Assembly (NCBI GenBank): GCA_003216295.1
Contig: QCJB01000002.1
Coordinates: forward strand, 88,539-152,538
From: Prochlorococcus sp. AG-402-P16
GTDB taxonomy: Bacteria > Cyanobacteriota > Cyanobacteriia > PCC-6307 > Cyanobiaceae
Length of the DNA stretch: 64,000 bases
Direction of reading: 5' to 3'
Notes under the pieces: generated by a model
What the model saw: the letters and a program-made list of their open reading frames with translations, nothing else
Databases searched by the model: none
What the model was told of the DNA's origin: nothing
Shown here: piece after piece, positions 1 to 9,188 of the stretch
Layout: each line of letters begins with the position of its first letter
Position numbering within the stretch: the stretch's first letter is position 1
Position numbers and translations under genes: made by a program

Positions 1-779
1 ATGTTCCACCAACCACTACTATCTTCAGCAACAAAAAGATCACCTTTATCAGACCAAACAGGATTAAAAAATGATATTTGTCCATTAAATTGAAAGTATT
101 CACTATTAAAAGTTACTATTTTTTTTATATTTCCCTTCTTATGAAATTGAGCTAATTTTAATTCATTCGAATCCCAAGGCATGGAAGTCTTTCCCCACTC
201 AACCCATGCCAACTTTCTATCTTTAGAGTTCAGCGAAAGGTAACCTAAAAAGCCATCAGATGAATATATAAATTTTGGATTTTGATAAGTCTTGTCTAAA
301 GAAAAAGACACTATATGATCTCCTTCATGATCTTCCATCAACCCAATCCAAATATTTTTTTCTAGGTCGATAACACCACCTGCAAGAAAATAATTATTTT
401 CTTTCGAAAGACAAATTGATTGTATTTTAGGTATTAATTTAAAAGAAGAAGATTTTTGATTTTCTTTTTGTGAAGTCCAAGATCTCATCCATAAGCAATT
501 ATCGTAATTATCAACCCAAGTTAATATCAAATCTGATCCATGAAGAGTAGCCGTTAAGGGAGCGCCACCATAGCCATGAATTTTTGTCCTCAAATCACTT
601 GGATAAGGTGTTAACTCCTGAGGAGAAAAGTCTTTTTGTCCCCAAGGTTTAATTAAAGCTGTAGTTCTGCCCTTTTCGTTTGGTCTTTGTTCTAACCAGA
701 TAATCCAATCACCTATTATCCGAGGCTCTTTAAATATGGGGGCTTGTCCATACACTTTTTCAGCATCCAATTGTGTCAT
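1..779 (-). CDS. S9-family serine peptidase (prolyl oligopeptidase-like), N-terminal part
   Basis: Reading the minus strand from an ATG at 779 gives about 259 open codons running off the window edge, so the C-terminal catalytic hydrolase domain is outside. The visible part has the beta-propeller character of S9 acylaminoacyl peptidases: GDWIIWLEQRPNEKGRTT, then PWGQKDFSPQELTPYPSDLR, then HGYGGAPL, the usual arginine/His-Gly-Tyr-Gly-Gly motif of the first blades. It would be a cytosolic peptide hydrolase. It is divergent from def, with about 95 bases between the starts for both promoters. Family recognition is from memory; the catalytic Ser-Asp-His cannot be checked here. Confidence 0.75.
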   Translation of the reverse strand, partial: MTQLDAEKVYGQAPIFKEPRIIGDWIIWLEQRPNEKGRTTALIKPWGQKDFSPQELTPYPSDLRTKIHGYGGAPLTATLHGSDLILTWVDNYDNCLWMRSWTSQKENQKSSSFKLIPKIQSICLSKENNYFLAGGVIDLEKNIWIGLMEDHEGDHIVSFSLDKTYQNPKFIYSSDGFLGYLSLNSKDRKLAWVEWGKTSMPWDSNELKLAQFHKKGNIKKIVTFNSEYFQFNGQISFFNPVWSDKGDLFVAEDSSGWWN

Positions 780-874
780 TGTTTGATTCGTCTTTGATGT
801 TGAGAGTCAATGATTAATTCACTCATGGAACTTAAAACAAAGTAAAGTGTAAAAGTTGTTGTTTTAAGACTCCT

Positions 875-1483
875 TTGGCTGGCAGTTTTGCTCAACTTGC
901 AAAAAATGCAGAAAAGAAGAAGCCTTCCATCGCAGTTTCGAAAGAACCTGTTACGAACCCTCCTTTAAGGGTTTATCAACTGGGACACGAGGCTTTAAGA
1001 ACACCAGCTCATCGTATCGTCAAAGTTGATGATTCAATTCGAAAGTTGGTTAAAGATATGCTGATAACTATGTATTCTGCAAAAGGGATTGGTTTAGCCG
1101 CTCCTCAGGTAGGGATAGGGAAAAGGCTTTTAGTGATTGATTTAAATTTTGAAGACCCGACGGAACCCCCCTATGTATTTATAAATCCTGAGATAATTTC
1201 ATCTAGTGCCAGCTTAGATACATATGAAGAAGGTTGTCTAAGTATCCCTGGTGTTTACCTAAATGTTTTAAGGCCCTCCTCAATCAAATTAAGTTATCGA
1301 GATGAAATGGGAAGGCCAAAAAAAATGAATGCAGATGGTCTAATGGCAAGATGTATTCAGCACGAAATAGACCACCTAAATGGTGTTTGTTTTGTTGATA
1401 AAGTGACTGATGAAGATGAGCTTAAAAAGCAATTAAATGAAAATAATTTCAATCAAAATGATGTAATAAAAGAAACGAATTGA
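875..1483 (+). CDS. def: Peptide deformylase
   Basis: Removes the formyl group from the N-terminal methionine of nascent proteins. All three metal/active-site motifs are present: GIGLAAPQVG at residues 71-80, EGCLS at 119-123 with the metal-ligand Cys121, and QHEIDH at 162-167 with both zinc/iron-ligand histidines and catalytic Glu164. The length of 202 aa is normal for type 1 deformylases with an N-terminal extension. The start is TTG (875), the most upstream start in frame; no ATG precedes the extension. It is followed 67 bases later by the HIT gene on the same strand. Confidence 0.95.
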   Translation: MAGSFAQLAKNAEKKKPSIAVSKEPVTNPPLRVYQLGHEALRTPAHRIVKVDDSIRKLVKDMLITMYSAKGIGLAAPQVGIGKRLLVIDLNFEDPTEPPYVFINPEIISSSASLDTYEEGCLSIPGVYLNVLRPSSIKLSYRDEMGRPKKMNADGLMARCIQHEIDHLNGVCFVDKVTDEDELKKQLNENNFNQNDVIKETN

Positions 1484-1550
1484 AAGAATAATTTCATTTC
1501 AAACTAAAAAATAAAATTAGATTCTTATTTTTTCTCATTCTCCAAATTCA

Positions 1551-1886
1551 ATGACAACAATTTTCGATAAAATTCTTAGTGGTGAAATACCCTGTGAGGA
1601 GGTTTTTAGTGATGAGAAATGCCTGGCTTTTAAAGATATAAATCCCCAAGCTCCTACGCATATTTTAATAATTCCTAGAAAACGTATTCCAAGTCTGAAA
1701 GAAATAAAAAAAGAAGATCAAGAATTACTTGGTCACCTACTCCTAAAAAGTACTGAAGTAGCTAATGCTGCTGGTTTAACAAGTTGGAGAACAGTTATTA
1801 ATACAGGAGAGGAAGCAGGCCAAATAGTTTTTCATATGCACATTCACATCATTGGAGGAAGAAAATTAAATTGGCCACCTGGATAA
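1551..1886 (+). CDS. HIT-family nucleotide hydrolase (HinT-like)
   Basis: A 111-aa cytosolic protein of the histidine-triad family. The HxHxH triad is His95-Met-His97-Ile-His99 followed by IIGG, preceded by GEEAGQIV, and the N-terminus has the usual TIFDKILSGEIP. Members hydrolyse AMP-lysine or adenosine phosphoramidates; the exact substrate is not predictable from sequence. It is complete and of normal length. A promoter separate from def is possible in the 67-base AT-rich gap. Confidence 0.93.
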   Translation: MTTIFDKILSGEIPCEEVFSDEKCLAFKDINPQAPTHILIIPRKRIPSLKEIKKEDQELLGHLLLKSTEVANAAGLTSWRTVINTGEEAGQIVFHMHIHIIGGRKLNWPPG

Positions 1887-2001
1887 ATATAAATTTCTAC
1901 AATTGATTCCTACTGACTCAGCACGATTAAATTACTGGCTTATTTGTTGCCTCATCTCTACCCAGTAATGCGCTATAAACATATTTGAATGATAGTATTT
2001 A

Positions 2002-2283
2002 ATGGAATCCAATTCTGCAGTAGATAAAAAAAGCTTCATTTTCAAAGTAAACACAAATTTACAAGACTTTTGGTTAAATCTCAGTGATTCACAGAGATCA
2101 ATTCTAAAGAAAATTTGGTCGATTTTAACTTATAAATGGCAATGGCAAATAATTTTGAATTCGCCTTTTTTAGTTATTTGGATTTTGGATCAGACGATAC
2201 CTGCTGTTCATGCATTTGATATTGAGCTAATTTCCTCAATTCCAATTCCAATGACAATAAAAACACTTTTAGGTTTTGGCTAA
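2002..2283 (+). CDS. Small conserved-looking protein, function unknown
   Basis: A 93-aa product with a charged N-terminal half and a hydrophobic stretch at about residues 50-64 (IILNSPFLVIWILDQ), so possibly membrane-associated. I do not recognise a domain. It sits in the same orientation between the HIT gene and an ABC exporter, with over 100 bases on each side, so it may be monocistronic. Real-gene status rests on coding-like composition and lack of a competing frame. Confidence 0.6.
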   Translation: MESNSAVDKKSFIFKVNTNLQDFWLNLSDSQRSILKKIWSILTYKWQWQIILNSPFLVIWILDQTIPAVHAFDIELISSIPIPMTIKTLLGFG

Positions 2284-2409
2284 GCTATAAAAATAAATCT
2301 TTTTTATTCGTTTTAGCTCTTCAAAATTTAAGTCTGAGTTGAACTTCAAAAATTTCAGCTAGCCTTTTACTAATCATTTAATCATTGACTTTGTAATAAT
2401 CAAATTAAT

Positions 2410-4398
2410 ATGACCTCATCAATTTCTAATGCTCAAAAAGGACTAATAAGCCAACTCATTAAATTAAGAAGGCTGACTCAACCATATTTCCTTCCTTACA
2501 CAGAAAATAATGGCTGGCTATTCCTCTATTTATTAATAGCTTTATTGTTCTGCGTAGGTGGAACAGTTTTATTTTTATTAACAGGTTTAATGAGCCTGTT
2601 AACTAATTTAGCTCCCGAAATAACAAATCAATTTTTAGGAGGGGTTCAAAATGCTTTAAAAGTAATTTGGAATGGTCCTCCAGGAATAATAATTTCAAGC
2701 TTATTTTCCTTGGGAATCTTTTCATTTATCACAATACGAGGTCAATTAAGACAAAAAAGATGGCTCCCATGGATTCTGTTAGGGTTCATAATATTAATGT
2801 TATTGTCTGTCAATGGAATTAACGCTGGAATAACTTTTCTTGTTAGAGATATTACTAATGCTTTGATTCAAAAAGATGAAAACGAAAGTTATAAAAACTT
2901 ATGGATCCTAGGAATATGTTTTATTGCAGCGCTTCCAATAAGAAGCTTCCAATTTTATTTTCAGGCAAAACTTCAACTGTTATGGAGAGAATGGTTGTCG
3001 AAAAGCCTGATAACAGATTACTTAGACGATAGAACATATTATATATTGAATCCCAACGATGAATCTGAAACAAATATCGATAATCCTGATCAAAGAATTA
3101 CAGAAGATGCAAGAGACTTTACTGCACAAACAATTGATCTATCTCTAAATATTTTTGATTCCTTATTAGTATTTTCATTAAATATTTTTATTTTACTTAG
3201 CATCAGCAAAGAGCTTACGCTTGCTCTAATAATTTATGCCACATTAGTTTCAACTTTACTTATTTTTGCAAGTAGAAAACTTTTTAAATTAAATTATGAT
3301 CAATTAAGATTTGAAGCTGATTTTCGTTATGGTCTTGTTCATGTAAGAAATAATGCAGAATCAATTGCTTTTTATTCTGGTGAAAATCAAGAAGAAAAAG
3401 AAGTCAGTAGAAGATTAAAATCTGTAGTCGATAATTTTAATCTTTTAATAATATGGGAAGCATTATTAAGAGTTCTTCAACGCTCTGGTATCTATGGAAG
3501 TGTCTTTATTCCTTTTATTATTCTTGCAGGTCCAATACTTAGTGGCCAAATGGATTATGGAAGTTTTCAACAAGCTAATTTGAACTACAATCTTCTCGAG
3601 GGTTCATTATTTTTTATAATTTATAAAATAGAAGCTTTAGCAAGATTCTCGGCATCCATAGGCAGACTTGAAGGATTTCAATCAAACATGAATGACGTAA
3701 AAGATAATAAATATGATGATTTTAAAGTAGAAATTAAACCTTCAGATTCTATCATTCTCAAAAACGTTAGTATTAAAACTCCTGGAAAAGATAATTTCCT
3801 AATTAATAATTTAAATTTAAGTATTGAGACAGGTCAAAGTTTACTTGTAGTAGGACCTTCTGGCTGTGGAAAGACTTCTCTACTGAGAGCTATCAGCGGA
3901 CTATGGGCAATACAATCCGGCACAATAGAGACACCCTCAAATGGAGAGTTGCTTTTTATTCCACAAAAACCATATATGACACTTGGCTCCTTGAGAGAAC
4001 AGCTTTGTTACCCATTGGACAAACATAGATTTAGTGATGATCATTTAAAAGCCGTTTTAGAAGAAGTAAAACTTCCTCAAATTATCCAAAGATATCCTGA
4101 CCTTGATATCAAGCAAGATTGGCAAAGACTTTTATCCCTTGGAGAACAACAAAGACTTGCTTTTGCAAGGCTTTTACTGAATTCCCCAAAATATGTAGTT
4201 TTAGATGAAGCAACAAGTGCATTAGATGTAAATACAGAAAAACATCTTTATGAACTTCTTAACCAACGAGATATGGCTTGCATTAGCGTTGGTCATAGAC
4301 CAACCTTAAAGAACTATCATGATACCGTGCTTGAAATCACAGAAAACAAAGGCTGGCGCTTATTGCCCGCTGCAAATTACAAGTTTAACGAGAACTAG
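2410..4398 (+). CDS. SbmA/BacA (ABCD-type) ABC transporter, fused permease and ATPase
   Basis: A 662-aa half transporter. Residues 1-420 contain six or more hydrophobic helices with the ABC_membrane_2 signature region (WREWLSKSLITDYLDDRTYY, then NPDQRITEDARDFT) typical of the SbmA/BacA/ABCD group. The C-terminal ATPase has Walker A GPSGCGKT at 482-489, signature LSLGEQQR near 575-582, and Walker B VVLDEA with Asp599-Glu600. Relatives import peptides, vitamin B12 or very-long-chain acyl compounds; in cyanobacteria the substrate is not established. The hli gene begins 10 bases after its stop, suggesting cotranscription. Confidence 0.88.
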   Translation: MTSSISNAQKGLISQLIKLRRLTQPYFLPYTENNGWLFLYLLIALLFCVGGTVLFLLTGLMSLLTNLAPEITNQFLGGVQNALKVIWNGPPGIIISSLFSLGIFSFITIRGQLRQKRWLPWILLGFIILMLLSVNGINAGITFLVRDITNALIQKDENESYKNLWILGICFIAALPIRSFQFYFQAKLQLLWREWLSKSLITDYLDDRTYYILNPNDESETNIDNPDQRITEDARDFTAQTIDLSLNIFDSLLVFSLNIFILLSISKELTLALIIYATLVSTLLIFASRKLFKLNYDQLRFEADFRYGLVHVRNNAESIAFYSGENQEEKEVSRRLKSVVDNFNLLIIWEALLRVLQRSGIYGSVFIPFIILAGPILSGQMDYGSFQQANLNYNLLEGSLFFIIYKIEALARFSASIGRLEGFQSNMNDVKDNKYDDFKVEIKPSDSIILKNVSIKTPGKDNFLINNLNLSIETGQSLLVVGPSGCGKTSLLRAISGLWAIQSGTIETPSNGELLFIPQKPYMTLGSLREQLCYPLDKHRFSDDHLKAVLEEVKLPQIIQRYPDLDIKQDWQRLLSLGEQQRLAFARLLLNSPKYVVLDEATSALDVNTEKHLYELLNQRDMACISVGHRPTLKNYHDTVLEITENKGWRLLPAANYKFNEN

Positions 4399-4407
4399 CT
4401 TATTTCT

Positions 4408-4647
4408 ATGAACTCAAATACTGAAACAAACCTTGATAATCAGTCAATAGAACAAGAAAAAACTGATTCAGAAATAAAAAATCTTACTCCAAGTGCAACT
4501 ACAAATGACATTCCTGAGTTTGGATGGAGTGGTTATGCTGAAAGGATAAATGGAAGATTTGCAATGATTGGTTTAATGGCAGTTCTACTTATAGAAGCTC
4601 TCAGTAAAATATCTTTTTTGGAATGGGCTGGAATAATTAATCAATGA
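4408..4647 (+). CDS. hli: High-light-inducible (Hli/Scp) chlorophyll-binding protein
   Basis: A 79-aa protein with a hydrophilic N-terminal half and one chlorophyll-a/b-binding helix. The diagnostic motif AERINGRFAMIG (Glu45, Asn48, Arg50) is intact; glutamate and asparagine are the chlorophyll ligands in this family. It should lie in the thylakoid membrane and take part in photoprotection. It starts only 10 bases after the ABC exporter, so the pair likely forms an operon, an unusual partner for an hli gene. It is convergent with ycf66 (12 bases between stops). Confidence 0.93.
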   Translation: MNSNTETNLDNQSIEQEKTDSEIKNLTPSATTNDIPEFGWSGYAERINGRFAMIGLMAVLLIEALSKISFLEWAGIINQ

Positions 4648-4658
4648 AACAAAGTTGA

Positions 4659-5672
4659 TTAATCATCAAATCTTGAACTGTTATCTCTTGGTCTTGGCTT
4701 TCTAGAAGAGGATGAATAAGAACTTTTGGAAGATGATCTTTGAGTGGGAGTTTTGGGGCTAGGGTCTTTGGAAGGTCTTCTATTAGATCTACTAGGAGCT
4801 TGGCCTGAACTAGAAAATGCAGCGTCCTCAATAATATTGTCATTCTTAGAAAACCTATTAGATCCTGAGGAAGGCTCAGAAGGTCGAGAAGGTCGAGAAG
4901 GTCGAGAAGGTCGAGAAGGTCGAGTTACATTATCGCTATCTAATCTTGAAGATGATTGTTGAAAAGTATTGGATGAAGCAGTTCTTCTACGACTGGATGT
5001 TTGACCACTAGCTGACGGACGACTCCCTCTCCTGGTTTCTTGTCGGCTAGTTCGCCTATCTCCAAAATTTGAGGCTCTATCTGAAGAAATTTCTGCATTA
5101 TTAAATCGTTCCATTCTCCTATCTCTTTCAGATCCTCGAGAGTTAATTTCTGAAGAACTACTATTTCTTGACCTTCTACTTACAGCCTGTTCAGGGATTG
5201 CCGCCCTTGATGGTCGTCTTTCATAATTTTCATCATCTGAATATTCTTCTTGATAATCGTCTCTACCTGAAAATCTTCTATTGATGGGTTGAGATTCCTC
5301 AAATCGATCATAATTCCTATCAGATCCTTCACCAGACAAGCCTCCTCGAGAGGATCTTGGCAACTCAGGTTCATCATCAAAATATGCAGATCTTCGTGCT
5401 TGATCAGTTGCGATACCTCTCAGTCGAACACTTTCATAAGCAAAGAAAACAGTCGTACCTGCAAGCAAAAACTGTCCAAACTGAAGAATGGGATCTAAGC
5501 GCCATCCTTGAAAAAAAAGTATTCCGCCACAAAGCAAGCCTATAGCAGCAAAGAAAACATCGTAATCTCTTGCCAATGCTGGCTTAAAAGATCTAAGAAA
5601 ATATAAGCCAGCTCCGCATACAGCAAGAACTATGCCAACAATGCTGGCCCAATTTAGACTGGCATTGACCAA
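4659..5672 (-). CDS. ycf66: Ycf66-family protein with low-complexity tail
   Basis: Residues 1-88 form the Ycf66 domain, with NWASIVGIVLAVCGAGLYFL, DYDVFFAAIGLLCGGILFFQ and WRLDPILQFGQFLLAG, giving three membrane segments. The remaining 250 residues are Ser/Arg-rich and disordered-looking, including an (SRP)n tract coded by a perfect 9-bp tandem repeat. Ycf66 is conserved in cyanobacteria and some plastids, with function not firmly assigned. It starts TTG or GTG-free with ATG at 5672. It lies in the same orientation as psbX (83 bases apart), so cotranscription with psbX is possible. Confidence 0.9.
   Translation of the reverse strand: MVNASLNWASIVGIVLAVCGAGLYFLRSFKPALARDYDVFFAAIGLLCGGILFFQGWRLDPILQFGQFLLAGTTVFFAYESVRLRGIATDQARRSAYFDDEPELPRSSRGGLSGEGSDRNYDRFEESQPINRRFSGRDDYQEEYSDDENYERRPSRAAIPEQAVSRRSRNSSSSEINSRGSERDRRMERFNNAEISSDRASNFGDRRTSRQETRRGSRPSASGQTSSRRRTASSNTFQQSSSRLDSDNVTRPSRPSRPSRPSRPSEPSSGSNRFSKNDNIIEDAAFSSSGQAPSRSNRRPSKDPSPKTPTQRSSSKSSYSSSSRKPRPRDNSSRFDD
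4882..4926. repeat. Five tandem 9-bp units (ggtcgagaa) inside ycf66
   Basis: Units start at 4882, 4891, 4900, 4909 and 4918, the last ending in gtt. On the coding (minus) strand each unit adds Ser-Arg-Pro. Because units are a multiple of three, copy-number change keeps the frame. Confidence 0.95.
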
Positions 5673-5755
5673 ATTTGCCCTCTTAAATAAACATTTTCAG
5701 GTTGAAAACAACCTTATTTCCATCAGTCTATGGCATAAATAGGTGATTGCTAGGG

Positions 5756-5926
5756 CTATCTACTCAATGAATCTTTTTGACTAACCCAGATCAATGCAGC
5801 TGCAGCAGGTGCGACTATCAATGCTCCAGCTGCAAGAAAACTTCCTATCATTCCAACAGCAGAACTTGTAGCAACTTCACTGGAAGCTCCTGCACTCAGG
5901 AACAAATTTAATAAATGAAAAGCCAT
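5756..5926 (-). CDS. psbX: Photosystem II protein PsbX
   Basis: A 56-residue product read from ATG at 5926 to TAG at 5756. The C-terminal part, [20 protein letters not shown] followed by VSQKDSLSR, is the single membrane helix and stromal tail of cyanobacterial PsbX, a small peripheral subunit of photosystem II near cytochrome b559 that affects quinone turnover. The N-terminus carries a short extension (about 20 residues) relative to the mature 39-41 aa form. It precedes ycf66 on the same strand. Confidence 0.9.
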   Translation of the reverse strand: MAFHLLNLFLSAGASSEVATSSAVGMIGSFLAAGALIVAPAAAALIWVSQKDSLSR

Positions 5927-6013
5927 TTCAGCTAATTCTTATGCAAGACCGAGTAATCTTACGCAATAAAAGATGATTTATACCATCTATTAAATAATGC
6001 TTTGAGCTTTGTG

Positions 6014-6313
6014 ATGCCACTGTTGATCAAAAACCTACCAAATCTCGTTTTTTTAATGAGTTTTTTAATAGGGACCCTAACACTCACCTTCCTTCTTCGA
6101 ATTATTTTGACTTGGTATCCCAAAATCAATCTGAGGTCAGGTTTATGGCTAATTATCTTTTTGCCAACTGAGCCAGTGTTAGTAGCAACTAGAAAAATTG
6201 TTAAACCTATTGGTGGTGTAGATGTGACTCCGATTATTTGGGTAGGTCTCTTAAGTCTTTTTCGAGAATTGTTTTTGGGGCAACAGGGTTTACTTACACA
6301 AATTATATTTTGA
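6014..6313 (+). CDS. ycf19: YggT-family membrane protein (Ycf19-like)
   Basis: About 99 aa with two membrane segments. The second part has the YggT pattern LRIILTWYP, then PTEPVLVATRKIVKPIGGVD and TPIIWVGLL. ATG at 6014 is chosen; TTG at 6002 and GTG at 6011 are in frame, so the N-terminus could be up to four residues longer. YggT/Ycf19 proteins affect thylakoid or chloroplast nucleoid organisation and membrane protein assembly; the specific role here is unknown. It is divergent from psbX and convergent with accC. Confidence 0.85.
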   Translation: MPLLIKNLPNLVFLMSFLIGTLTLTFLLRIILTWYPKINLRSGLWLIIFLPTEPVLVATRKIVKPIGGVDVTPIIWVGLLSLFRELFLGQQGLLTQIIF

Positions 6314-6330
6314 GACTCAATATTTCTAAG

Positions 6331-7674
6331 CTATAACATTTCTTGTTCAACAAACTTCGTATGAACATCTCCTGTTAAAAATTCTTTTCTTTTTAACAAT
6401 TTCAAATGGAAATCAATTGTGGTGGTAATGCCTGTGACTGCACATTCATTCAAAGCTCTTTCCATCCGTTTAAGGGCCGCTTCTCTATCTCTTCCCCAAA
6501 CAATTAATTTTCCTATTAAAGAATCATAAAAAGGTGGTATGTCATAACCAGTATATACATGACTATCTACCCGAACACCTGGACCACCTGGTGGCAACCA
6601 TCCAGTGATTTTGCCTGGTGAAGGTCGAAAGTTGTGACTAGGATCTTCTGCATTAATTCTACATTCAATTGCATGACCTTGAAGCCTAATTTCCTCCTGA
6701 CTAAATTGTAATTTCTCTCCTCCAGCAATTCTTAATTGTTCTGATATTAAATCCATTCCAGTCACTAGCTCTGTCACTGGATGTTCAACTTGTATTCGAG
6801 TATTCATTTCCATAAAGTAAAAATTTCCTTTTCTGTCAAGAAGGAATTCAACTGTCCCAGCACCCTCATACTTAATACTTTTTGCTGCAGCAACTGCAGC
6901 CTTCCCCATTTGAAGTCTTAATTGATCATCTAAAGCTGGACTTGGTGATTCCTCTAATAATTTCTGATGTCTTCTTTGAATCGAACAATCTCTTTCCCCT
7001 AGGTGAACAACATTTCCAAATCGATCAGCAAGAATCTGAACCTCTACATGCCTAGGACGATCAATAAATTTCTCCATGTATAGTCCTGGATTACCAAATG
7101 CAGCTTCAGCTTCTCCCTGGGCAGCCTTAAACAAATTCTCCAACTCATCTCCATGTCCAACTAAACGCATCCCTCTTCCACCACCACCTGCAGTTGCTTT
7201 AATCATTACTGGATACCCCATCTCTGATGCAAGGTTCTCAGCATCTGAGACACTTTCAAGCAACCCCTCACTTCCAGGGACGGTTGGAACACCAACCTTT
7301 TGCATAGTCGATTTAGCAGTCGACTTATCGCCCATAGAACGAATTGCATGAGGAGATGGGCCTACAAAAATCAGTCCATGATCTCCGCAAATTTCTGCAA
7401 ATCGATCATTCTCAGCCAAAAAACCATATCCAGGATGAATAGCATCAACTCCTCTTGAAGTTGCGGCAGCTAAGATATTTGGAATATTTAGATAACTTTT
7501 ACTGCTTGGAGAGTCTCCAACACACACAGCTTCATCGGCTAGTTGAACATGTAATGCATTTTTATCCACTGTGCTGTAAACAGCAACTGTGGCAATCCCC
7601 ATCTCACGACAGGATCGGAGAATTCTTAAAGCTATTTCGCCACGGTTAGCTATCAGCAGTTTGCCTATGGGCAT
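6331..7674 (-). CDS. accC: Biotin carboxylase subunit of acetyl-CoA carboxylase
   Basis: ATP-dependent carboxylation of biotin on AccB, the first half-reaction of malonyl-CoA formation for fatty-acid synthesis. The 447-aa length is normal. The N-terminal nucleotide/bicarbonate domain starts [25 protein letters not shown] is at 80-89; the ATP-grasp glycine loop GGGGRGMR is at 163-170; and the catalytic strand [11 protein letters not shown] at 289-299 includes the conserved Glu289, Asn291 and Arg293. It stands alone, as is usual for cyanobacteria, between ycf19 and tRNA-Leu. Confidence 0.97.
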   Translation of the reverse strand: MPIGKLLIANRGEIALRILRSCREMGIATVAVYSTVDKNALHVQLADEAVCVGDSPSSKSYLNIPNILAAATSRGVDAIHPGYGFLAENDRFAEICGDHGLIFVGPSPHAIRSMGDKSTAKSTMQKVGVPTVPGSEGLLESVSDAENLASEMGYPVMIKATAGGGGRGMRLVGHGDELENLFKAAQGEAEAAFGNPGLYMEKFIDRPRHVEVQILADRFGNVVHLGERDCSIQRRHQKLLEESPSPALDDQLRLQMGKAAVAAAKSIKYEGAGTVEFLLDRKGNFYFMEMNTRIQVEHPVTELVTGMDLISEQLRIAGGEKLQFSQEEIRLQGHAIECRINAEDPSHNFRPSPGKITGWLPPGGPGVRVDSHVYTGYDIPPFYDSLIGKLIVWGRDREAALKRMERALNECAVTGITTTIDFHLKLLKRKEFLTGDVHTKFVEQEML

Positions 7675-7801
7675 TCTGAATTATTAAGTCCTCAGCCGGA
7701 TCGTATCAGTATTAGTGCCCAAGACAAACAACCATTCAGTAGAAGCTTAATAGGTTTAGCATTATGATCATGGTTAACTTAGTGTTTAACTAAGTTAACT
7801 T

Positions 7802-7883
7802 GCGGATGTGGCGGAATTGGTATACGCGCATGTCTAAGGAACATGTGGCTTCGGCCTTGCGAGTTCAAGTCTCGCCATCCGCA
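7802..7883 (+). tRNA. tRNA-Leu, anticodon AAG
   Basis: An 82-nt class II tRNA folds cleanly: acceptor GCGGATG (7802-7808) with CATCCGC (7876-7882) and discriminator A7883; D-stem GCG/CGC; anticodon stem CATGT (7829-7833) with ACATG (7841-7845); loop CTAAGGA; long variable arm GGC-TTCG-GCC; T-stem GCGAG/CTCGC with loop TTCAAGT. Anticodon positions 34-36 are A7836-A7837-G7838. The long variable arm and A73 agree with leucine. CCA is not encoded. A34 would need conversion to inosine by a TadA-type deaminase to read CUN codons well. Confidence 0.93.
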
Positions 7884-7910
7884 TTTTTCCAAACTAATAC
7901 TCATCAATAA

Positions 7911-9188
7911 ATGAGTAAAGATTCTTTATCTATAATCATGGTCTCAAATGGACCAGGTGAATTAACAACATGGGTAAAGCCAATTGCAGAAGAATTACAT
8001 AAACAAATTTCTCTCAAACCTAAAGCAAATCGATCCCAAGCATCGTTAAACTTAGTTTTAGTACCATGCCCTAATGCAAATGGGAACGAGCATATTGCTG
8101 CAACCAAATGGCAAATATTCGACAAAATAATAGAGGCAAGAAATTTCTGGGAACTACTTTTAAAACCTCATAAATTTGGATTATGGCCCTCCAAAGGACT
8201 TGTCATTTTTTTAGGAGGAGATCAATTTTGGAGCGTTCTGCTCTCAGCAAGAATGGGATATTTACATATGACATATGCAGAATGGATAGCAAGATGGCCA
8301 TTTTGGAATGATCGGATTTTGGCGATGTCAGAGAGAATTGTTCAGAAGCTTCCTAAAAGATTTAAAAGCCGTTGTTCAGTAGTAGGGGACCTGACCGCTG
8401 ATTTAACTTCATCTGCAAAAATTAATGATCCACTTCCATCGGGTAAATGGATTGCTTTAATGCCAGGTTCCAAAAGTGCAAAACTTAAAATTGGGATTCC
8501 TTTTTTCCTTGATGTGGCTGATAAAATTGCTGAATTAATGCCAGATTGTAAGTTCTTAATACCTCTTGCTCCTACAACAAATATTGAAGAAATTAAATAT
8601 TTTAGTAGTAATAAAAATCCAATAACAAAACAATATCAATCTGGAATCAAATCAATTACTCAAGCAAACAAGAAAGAAACAAGAGGAATATTAATCACAA
8701 AAAATTCTACAGAAATTTCAATTCAGGAAAAGTTTCCTGCACATAATGATCTAAGCCAGTGTGACTTAGCATTAACAACAGTAGGAGCGAATACTTCTGA
8801 ACTTGGATCATTAAGTATCCCAATGATAGTAGTTGTCCCAACACAACATATTTTAGTTATGGAAGCTTGGGATGGTTTGATTGGCCTGATTGCAAGATTA
8901 CCAATTTTAAAGTGGTGTCTTGGCTTATTAATTACCTTTTTCAAAATGAGAAGAAGAGGATTCATGTCTTGGCCAAATATATACGCAAGAAGAATGATTG
9001 TACCTGAAAGAGTTGGGAATATAACTCCTCAACAAATAGCTTTAGAAGCAGTAGATTGGCTAAGGTCTCCTTCAAGACTTTTAGGCCAAAAGAACGACCT
9101 ACAAGCATTGAGAGGAGTGAAAGGTGCTACAAAAAATTTTTGTAAGGAAATTATTAGTATTTTAGAAGAATCGAAACTTATAAGTTAA
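7911..9188 (+). CDS. LpxB-like (lipid-A-disaccharide-synthase-related) glycosyltransferase family protein
   Basis: A 425-aa protein beginning IIMVSNGPGELTTWVKP, which resembles the N-terminal AGExSGD loop region of LpxB but as NGPGEL, the form found in the cyanobacterial LpxB-related family. Later parts include ALMPGSKSAKLKI, the donor-side PGS loop, and LALTTVGANTSELGSLSIP, the C-terminal nucleotide-sugar site region. True LpxB makes lipid A disaccharide; whether this paralogue does so is unproven. It lies 27 bases after tRNA-Leu and ends one base before the convergent PRC-barrel gene. Confidence 0.72.
   Translation: MSKDSLSIIMVSNGPGELTTWVKPIAEELHKQISLKPKANRSQASLNLVLVPCPNANGNEHIAATKWQIFDKIIEARNFWELLLKPHKFGLWPSKGLVIFLGGDQFWSVLLSARMGYLHMTYAEWIARWPFWNDRILAMSERIVQKLPKRFKSRCSVVGDLTADLTSSAKINDPLPSGKWIALMPGSKSAKLKIGIPFFLDVADKIAELMPDCKFLIPLAPTTNIEEIKYFSSNKNPITKQYQSGIKSITQANKKETRGILITKNSTEISIQEKFPAHNDLSQCDLALTTVGANTSELGSLSIPMIVVVPTQHILVMEAWDGLIGLIARLPILKWCLGLLITFFKMRRRGFMSWPNIYARRMIVPERVGNITPQQIALEAVDWLRSPSRLLGQKNDLQALRGVKGATKNFCKEIISILEESKLIS

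Noticed and set aside
4744..4962. Plus-strand frame with (GREGRE)n over the ycf66 repeat
   Set aside because: It is the reverse reading of the Ser-Arg-Pro repeat; no independent evidence for a gene.
7076..7649. Plus-strand frames opposite accC
   Set aside because: They are reverse-strand shadows of a strongly conserved gene.
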